Notes under the pieces: generated by a model
Databases searched by the model: none
The model's input: only the letters and a program-made list of their open reading frames with translations
What the model was told of the DNA's origin: nothing
Source of the DNA: Bugulina stolonifera
Taxonomy: Eukaryota > Bryozoa > Gymnolaemata > Cheilostomatida > Bugulidae
Assembly (NCBI GenBank): GCA_935421135.1
Contig: OW285187.1
Span: 24,862,429-24,926,428, forward strand
Direction of reading: 5' to 3'
Length of the DNA stretch: 64,000 nt
Made by a program: the position numbers and the translations under genes
In this document: piece by piece, positions 56,823 through 64,000 of the stretch
Layout: each line of letters starts with the position of its first letter
Numbering within the stretch: the stretch's first letter is position 1

Positions 56823-59800
56823 TCACCCACAACTAGTTCCACATGTCGACCGCAGTGATGCGATAGTACATGCTAACTGAGAATACATCATAGTATATGG
56901 TAACTGTAAGAATACTAACACATATTCATCTGGCTTGTTCTGACTCTCCCATAATTTCTTCTCTTCGAGGAAAGCGTTGCGTTTCTGTTCCAGCTCGACT
57001 TTCTGTTGCTCCAAGCTTTTCTTCATTTGTTCTGCTCTGCGTTGTAGCTAAAGGGGACAAAACATCCAATGTAGACATGCAGAACTTACATTTCTATTGT
57101 GAATAGTGTGTGGAACTAATGTAATGTCCTTTTAGTATACCAATTTGTAGCAATATGGAATTTAGTAATTGTTCACAAATAAACAATTTTTGTAGATTTC
57201 AAAACTCTTTAATGCACGACACAGATCATAATATGACTACATGTATCTTACGTCTGCTTCCGAATCTTTCAACTTCTGCATTTTCTCTTTGACTTTCATC
57301 TCGAACACTTGTTCCATTTCTGCCTCCATTTTCTTCATTTTCTGTCTGTGTTCCTTTCGTTCCTCTTCCATTTGAGTTAGAGGATCTCTATAAACATGAC
57401 CCATTAGAATATACACACTAGTCAGTAGAACGACCTTTTCTTAGTCACCAACCTGTACCAGCATATCAGCCTTGGGTTCTCTAGCTTAAATATTCTGTGT
57501 ATGTGCAATGAGCTAATGTAAAGTGAACTATTATATGAGTATTATTCAGTGATGAGCATGTGTTGTTAGGGTTGTTAGATTGATATGTTTTATACATGAG
57601 GAGGTACTGCAACCACATCAGGTAATATGGACGAACGGGTGGGCGGATACACATATAAACAAGACGATCACACATCCGAAGTAAAGAGTGAATCTTATCT
57701 GTCCTTGACCCAATACTAGCTGACTAGACTATTATATTAGCAGGAAAATGCTTAAAGTGGATATGACACTGTAGGATCACAAAACATATTCAGCCAATCA
57801 ACACTCGACCGCGTCATATCATATTCACTTTAACATATTGCACCTTTCCCATACAGAGTTGTGGGATATGTAGAAGGAACAATAACAGTTAGCAACGATT
57901 TCCAATTGATAAACATGCAGGTGATGATTACCAGCTAGGCGGAACCGTTAATTGTAACGACTGTTTCAATCACCATAAAAAGAAATAAACCATAGTTTTA
58001 ACTCGTTAAAATTGTGCAAACTTACGAATCAGTCTCGTTGGCCTCCTGCTCCCTTAAAGTCAACGTAACATTAGGGTATAAACAAGACAGTACAATAAAA
58101 GGAAACCGATGGCATAACGTCTAGAACAGAACACATGTACGGACAAACAATAATGATGGGATTCACAACGGAAGAAGCGACACAACAATTTAATAAACAT
58201 GGATGTTTAGAAGATACATACTTTGAGCCATCTTTTATCTTTCCATCAGTGACGGATACATTGGCCAGCTTTTTGTATCTGTAATTCTCATAGTGTACAT
58301 TATTGGTTACATCTCTGAGGTCTTGCATATGAGTTCTGTAACACATAAATAACACAGCAGTTAGTCAATCAGCTCAAGTCTGGGCTAATTATAATCCGTA
58401 GAGCATAAATCACACAGACGACTTATTGTAATGCATTAATGAGGGACTGGTGGTAGTAATCGCACAGATTAATGGCATGTGTAAAATGTAGTCACTATGC
58501 AGGTAAATATAGCCCAGTCTCCTTCTCACCATCTAATGAATATTATTTTATTTATGTAATATTCATTAAGGGAATATTCCCAACCCTTGAGGGATTCTGG
58601 GGCTATGTGTCAGTCACTAGTAAATAATACCTGCTGGTGAAACATTGGAATTTCCTGAGTTACATTGACAATATTAAAATTTTGATAAATATTGCAAAAT
58701 TATATGCCAAAGAATATATTTGAATATATCAATACTGTATCAACGCGTGCCAGTGTCATGATGGTTGATTATAAGGGAGACTAATGGCCCAGTACTGGAT
58801 TATTTACTATGTTATATAATGTGGCATGTTACCTGATGAGCATATCACGAAGGGCCAGGAAGTCATTGTGCTGCAGGTTGTCTACTTCCACCAGACCCCA
58901 AGGGTACTGCCTTCCTCTCACTCTTTTGTTGTTTACCTCCAGGGTTTTGTTACTGCCAACCACAGCAAACGGTACTCTTTCCTACAAGAGCAGAGATACA
59001 GTACATTATCTTGTGAGCAGCTCCTTTTATTCCCCACAATACTTAAAAGTATCACACACATTATAATGTAAATACTATAAACTACACGATGCATCAATCT
59101 ACTGAATTATACACATAATACAACAAGTATGATTCAGCGATTCAGTGAGAGTGTGTACACGCGTTTCCTTGACGATACTACTTTAAGCTGGCAAACAGTC
59201 AAATGATTATGTAAGACGGTAACTATAAATCATGTACTATGTCCTCATCATTTCCACATAAAGACTTGGCAGTCTTTGCTCACATATTACATGCAGTACA
59301 GAGTTGTCCTTATAACATGCTGTACATCTGTAACTCAGTGCAGTTCTGTATAATATTAATTAGTGTCAATATATCAAAGCATGTACCCATATAACATTAT
59401 TATAATGAAGACATTATATTATACTCTAAAGTAGAGAACTACATAACCTAAGCATAAGTACATCTATATGATTCACATGTTGGCTTAGTATTATGTACTA
59501 ATGGTAGACGTGTTAGTCAAACTGACCTTCAACTTCTTCAGTGTACTGTTCACATCTTCATCCTCAACGTCTGGGAACTCGTAGATTCGAATTTTATTTT
59601 TCTCAATCTCATTCAGTATCTGAAGCATAGGCAGTACAGGATACACAACTATAACAATAGTATTATAGAACCCACTGCATTCCGTATACTATAACACAGT
59701 GCTGCACTAACTAATAATATAATATAATATAATATAATATAATATTACCAGCTAGTTCAATGGTATATTAGACTTACTGTCTTTTTAAAATCTCTGCATT

Positions 59801-62800
59801 CCTCTGGTGTAAGTGTGTCAGCTTTCGCTATCAATGGAATGATATTGACTTTGTCATGTAATCTCTTCATAAATTCTATGTCTAAGGGTTTCAGTCTACA
59901 AAAGAAACACCAACAATGCTACTAGCATTTGCTAGGGTAAACTGACTCCATAGCATGAATGGTTATTCTGATGCACACAAAAGGTAACATACAACTAAGA
60001 ATACGATAAAAAAACAAGTGACAGTTAATAGCACATAAAATGTGACTGTGCTAAGACCAAAGAAGGATTGTACTACTATCATATACAGTGCTGTGCTAAC
60101 ACCTAACTAAACATATACTGCATATGTTCGATAATGGCCAAGTCAATTTTGGTAAACACTTGACTTTTAACATAAACATCTGTAAACAAAACATCATTAC
60201 ATCATAAAGGGGTCATATTAGGTCAGATCAGATGGTGATAATCAATTGCTATTCTATCAGTGAATCTTACAGCCTATCTATTTCACAATCGATATGAACT
60301 CATCACATTATAGTGAACACTCAGCCATCATCGATATTAGCCACCAGATTTGGGATAATTCACTGAACACATACAAATCATCCATGAATGGCATGAATGA
60401 AAAGCACAAAACTGCTTGCTATGAGGAACACACTGCACAATAAGTAATAATAGGCTGATATGTTTACCACATGTTCTACTACAATCATGTGGTACAATAC
60501 AGTGTGGAGTAGTGAATTATAGGTCACTGAGTGGTGACTCCATAAACAGTGCTATTCCATCAATAAAAGTGAGGTAATTAATGGAGATACAGACCAATTA
60601 ATAAATAACCTGGTGTACTAACATATAATGTTAATCCATATTATGAGGTTTACTTACCCATGACCTGTGGGGGCAATGAAATATAGACAGCACTGCACTC
60701 TGTTATCAGGTGAGGCCTTCCTGTTCACTTTTGATTCTGCGTTCAAATATTCTTCAAATTTACTGTCTATAAAGTTAGTGACTGGCTCCCAGCTGAAAGT
60801 ATTGCATAAAATCACAGTATACTACACTATACACCAACACCAAACGCTCAGAAACTGACATAACATGTCAAACAGACACAGTTAATTCTATGACTCTGTA
60901 CTTTGAAATTGAATTTGAACTATATGTATGCGGTTCAACTCTAGCTATTGGTTACTAGTGCTGGGAGATTTATCTATCTAGATTGTAGGTTACGTTGTTA
61001 TATAAACTGTTTCCTAATCTACTAATTAGTACTGACACATGTGACCACTTATCAGATATAGTAGAGTAAGTATGGGATAGGGGATGCTAGTTGCTAATGT
61101 AAATGGCGTTTTGATGAAACTTGCCCTATGTTATTATTATAATATAATAATAACATAGGGCAAGTTTCATCAAAACGCCATTTACATTAGCAACTAGCAT
61201 CCCCTATCCCATACTTACTCTACTATATCTACTCAGTAGTTCCTGCTCATACATAGGTAGAACTACCAGTTGATTCGGCAGGAGACACCGGCAGGGGGAA
61301 CATCGAGTAGCCTACATTGTAACTGGCAGATAGGAAGTATTACTTACCAATTACTGTTATCCACAGCATCACCAAACCCTGGAGTATCAACCACATTAAG
61401 TTTGAGCTGTACACCACCTTCCCTCAGCAAGACTTGAGTAGAGTTGATCTGCAGGTAAGAAGTTAAGATAAAGGGATGATTGTCACTGATAACCTTGGAT
61501 AAACTATATTATATAGGTCATGGATTATGAGATGTAATGTAGTTTGCTCCAGGGAGATAAAACTAAAAACAGCCCCATGAATTGAGTGTACAAGTTGCAA
61601 TAAACACAAAATCATCATATCTCAAGCAGTTCAAGAATTCTAATGTCAACCTATATTACATTTTGTTGGCGTTAGTACAGACAATCATACGTATAATTAT
61701 AGATAAGGGGAGTTGGGCACACTGACTTGTAGAGTTTTATTGTGTCTTTGGGAAGGTCCTGGATAGTCCTTGTTGTTGTAGAGTTCACTGAGGAAGAGAG
61801 AGTTGATGAGTGTAGATTTACCTAAACCTGACTCACCTACAGAATATTACATCACTTGTCATACACTCTACAGCTAATCAAGAGATATAACAACATACTT
61901 TACACAACCAAACCTCATTGCCTTCCCCAAGTCACAAACTAATATGATTATGGACAACATTGCATATCCTAGAACCACTATTTTATAGAGTAATTTGAAG
62001 TCATGTATTTCGGCCTACTTGTACTTGTAAATACATGTTGGCCAGTATCCAGTGGAATAGTAGTACACATAATTGATGATGAGTAGGAAATGAAGCCTTG
62101 GGGTGGAGACCAGGGGTGGATAGATGATGGACTCTTAATTATATATTGGTTTCTTTGTGCATGGAGTGGCAGATGTAGAAATCTTCTCAGCCAGTCATTG
62201 ATAATATGTAATGAAAGATCAATAACTAGTCAAGTGCCATTAGCTGCTCCAATGATTTGTTTCTGTTATTGTTGCGTGTCTGTTGTATTTTTTATGCTAG
62301 CTCAGTTAGCATGGTTATATAGTATTATAATGTCATTACACATACTAAGTGCTCTTGGATACTATATAAGCATAAGCAAAGCAAGTTATTGATTTGACTG
62401 CATCTACCTTATAATATAATTACAATGTTTAGTATATTTATCAAGTTGAAATTCAAACTATAAACTCTATGACTGCGAATAGGTCTACTGAACAGGATAA
62501 AAATAAAATACTGTAAACAATGATGACTGTAAAGGGTTCCAAAGTACAGAGATAGGCATTGTTGGCATTCACGCTGTTTATATGTGGGTACCCTGAGAGA
62601 GCAGTCAATGCAATACATGCAGTTTTCATACAGAGAGGTTTCCAATTGCCACTTACATACATGTATATGTAGAACTATAATTTTTTGCAGAAAATTCTTG
62701 CCCCTCTATTAGGCTTATAGATTGCAGTTCACTATAACAAAGCACAAGCACTGCACACTGATGCATTACATGTGTTGGTATTATACATACACATGTAGTA

Positions 62801-63521
62801 CACACTAGACTAGTGTAATGTTAGACATACTACCTACCTAATCGACAGTCAATAGTAAACAAGTGAAGGAGTGGCTATACCAAAGTCTATTAACAAGTTA
62901 TGAGGCTACGGCCTCTATAATAATGATACGAGGTCCAAAAGAACACTAAACCCTTCTTGTCCTATTGACAGTAAATTAATATGTTCTTATCTTTTTTTTT
63001 CTAAATCCACTATCATGTATTATATGAAGAACATTGACAATACTGCACCAAGGGAGAACTAGTACAGTCTATGCAGTAGCTAACAAGGATTCCATCTAAC
63101 CTCTATAATAACATATTCCTACTAGTCTTACATTACCATGACACTTGGAAGTCAAACAAAAATGACAAAATAATCACCTCAAGTTTTGACATCATCTTCC
63201 TACTGACCTAGAAATGGTGGGTATGGAACAGTAGATCAATGTATACTATTAGTAGTACTACTAACCTACTACCATCAATGTGAACTCGAATCCTTTCTTG
63301 ACAGACTTTCTGTAGACCTGATTTGGAAGATTTGCAAAGCCGACATACCCATCTGGTGCTTTGTTTGGGTCCATACGGCTGCCTGGTAATCGGCCGTGAC
63401 CGTTCTCTTTGGGACCACCAGGTCTGTCTTGTTTCTCTGCTTTACCATCTCTTTCTCGGAGTGATGGGTCAAACTTTGTGGAAGGGGCTTCACTCTTGAA
63501 AAATGCTTCCCTTTTGCTAAT
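56823..63521 (-). CDS. SEPTIN7: Septin-7-like GTPase (5' exon(s) not found)
   Basis: Septins are GTP-binding proteins that form cortical and ciliary-base filaments. Exons seen are 63521-63266, 61836-61727, 61448-61348, 60792-60658, 59895-59778, 59619-59527, 58981-58833, 58335-58222, 58052-58026, 57387-57252 and 57047-56823. They give 487 residues with consistent phase; the first begins mid-frame ([11 protein letters not shown]), so an upstream start exon is missing. Visible features are [21 protein letters not shown]1 [10 protein letters not shown]3 DTPGFGD, G4 AKAD, the septin block [31 protein letters not shown] and a C-terminal coiled coil ([40 protein letters not shown]). The coiled coil and the NSNCWEPV block point to the septin-7 group. 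Residues after NKPDEY look unconserved, so the last exon may be spliced. The extended N-terminus is rich in charged residues and Gly/Pro. Confidence 0.92.
59714..59756. repeat. (AATAT)n microsatellite
   Basis: About eight tandem pentamers of AATAT/TAATA type lie in a septin intron. No role is suggested. Confidence 0.9.
61054..61230. repeat. Perfect 177-bp palindrome (88-bp arms, 1-base centre)
   Basis: Every base from 61054 to 61141 pairs with its partner from 61143 to 61230; I checked this in ten-base steps along the whole arm. The centre is A61142 within an AT-rich TTATTATTATAATATAATAA core. The palindrome lies in the septin intron between exons 61448-61348 and 60792-60658. It starts about 118 bases downstream of that donor in the transcript. 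Transcribed, it would form one uninterrupted hairpin. Confidence 0.97.
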
Positions 63522-64000
63522 CTATTAAGAGTAGTTATTTGTAAAACAACATTACTAGGAGCATTGATCGACTGCTACTAATGTATTGAAAACAATGGAT
63601 TAGATTAAGAAAACAACAATTATACCTAATTATTGTATACACATTATGTACTTGCTTCAACTGTGAAAATAGCAACTTGTTTTCACAATTCAATTAGGTT
63701 GTGATTTAGAAGGTTGAATTTCTAAAGACAAGTGAAGCCTCTGTATTGGCTTAACCTACTAACATTCTACAATTAATTACAAGTTACATACAGGATGAAA
63801 TCCCTAGCAATGCAGACCAGTACTACAAGGCTAGACTACTGTGTGGCATACAGCATTATCTTACACAAAAAATATCACAATAATTAGGTTCTGTGTTAAT
63901 TACCTTTAATTATCTCTATATATCATGGTAGCAGACATGATATTTTACCTGATATAAATATTATAGGTATAAAAGTCATTATAGCAAGTGCAAGCAACAG
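63522..64000. other. Upstream of the first seen septin exon
   Basis: Probably intron of the septin gene, because the exon at 63521-63266 starts after an AG acceptor (ATAG) in mid-frame. No phase-compatible start exon with a good donor was found here, so it probably lies beyond the right edge. Confidence 0.55.

Noticed and set aside
63275..63493. 72-codon open frame with ATG overlapping the septin exon
   Set aside because: It is an out-of-frame shadow; the septin frame ([19 protein letters not shown]) on the same strand is the real one.

Overview
The window is nuclear DNA from an animal. It is AT-rich, has many GT-AG introns, and carries genes that read clearly only after splicing. The gene set (cytosolic cysteinyl-tRNA synthetase, two DD3-3-like proteins, a Gbx-like homeobox gene, ERp44, BBS9 and septin-7) fits an early-branching metazoan. 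The spacing and AT-richness suggest a sponge, cnidarian or placozoan. I cannot name the species from sequence alone. Exon boundaries below were worked out by hand from GT/AG sites and reading phase; every exon join listed keeps the frame open.

Layout: (1) 1-2279 (-) N-terminal exons of CARS; the C-terminal part lies beyond the left edge. (2) 2280-5586 AT-rich intergenic DNA with a tRNA-type SINE and a small MITE-like element. (3) 5587-13026 (-) DD3-3-like gene A, secreted, 13 exons, with an LTR-like insertion in one intron. (4) 13027-15943 shared upstream region. (5) 15944-29886 (+) DD3-3-like gene B, 15 exons, ending in a transmembrane segment; it holds two minisatellites that abut splice sites. 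(6) 31822-33819 (-) Gbx-like homeobox gene, 2 exons. (7) 36243-41927 (-) ERp44, 11 exons. (8) 41928-45924 intergenic DNA with four related fragments of non-LTR reverse transcriptase C-termini. (9) 45925-55662 (+) BBS9, 20 exons. (10) 56823-63521 (-) septin-7-like gene, 11 exons seen, convergent with BBS9; one intron contains a perfect 177-bp palindrome.

The genes do not form one pathway. CARS, ERp44, BBS9 and septin-7 are housekeeping or cytoskeletal/ciliary genes. The least understood part is the head-to-head DD3-3 pair. One copy is predicted to be secreted and the other membrane-anchored. Both share a late domain whose sequence pattern resembles a cupredoxin fold. Gene B also carries the most unusual DNA: a 34-bp array (about 25 intronic copies) whose unit contains the end of an exon and its splice donor.
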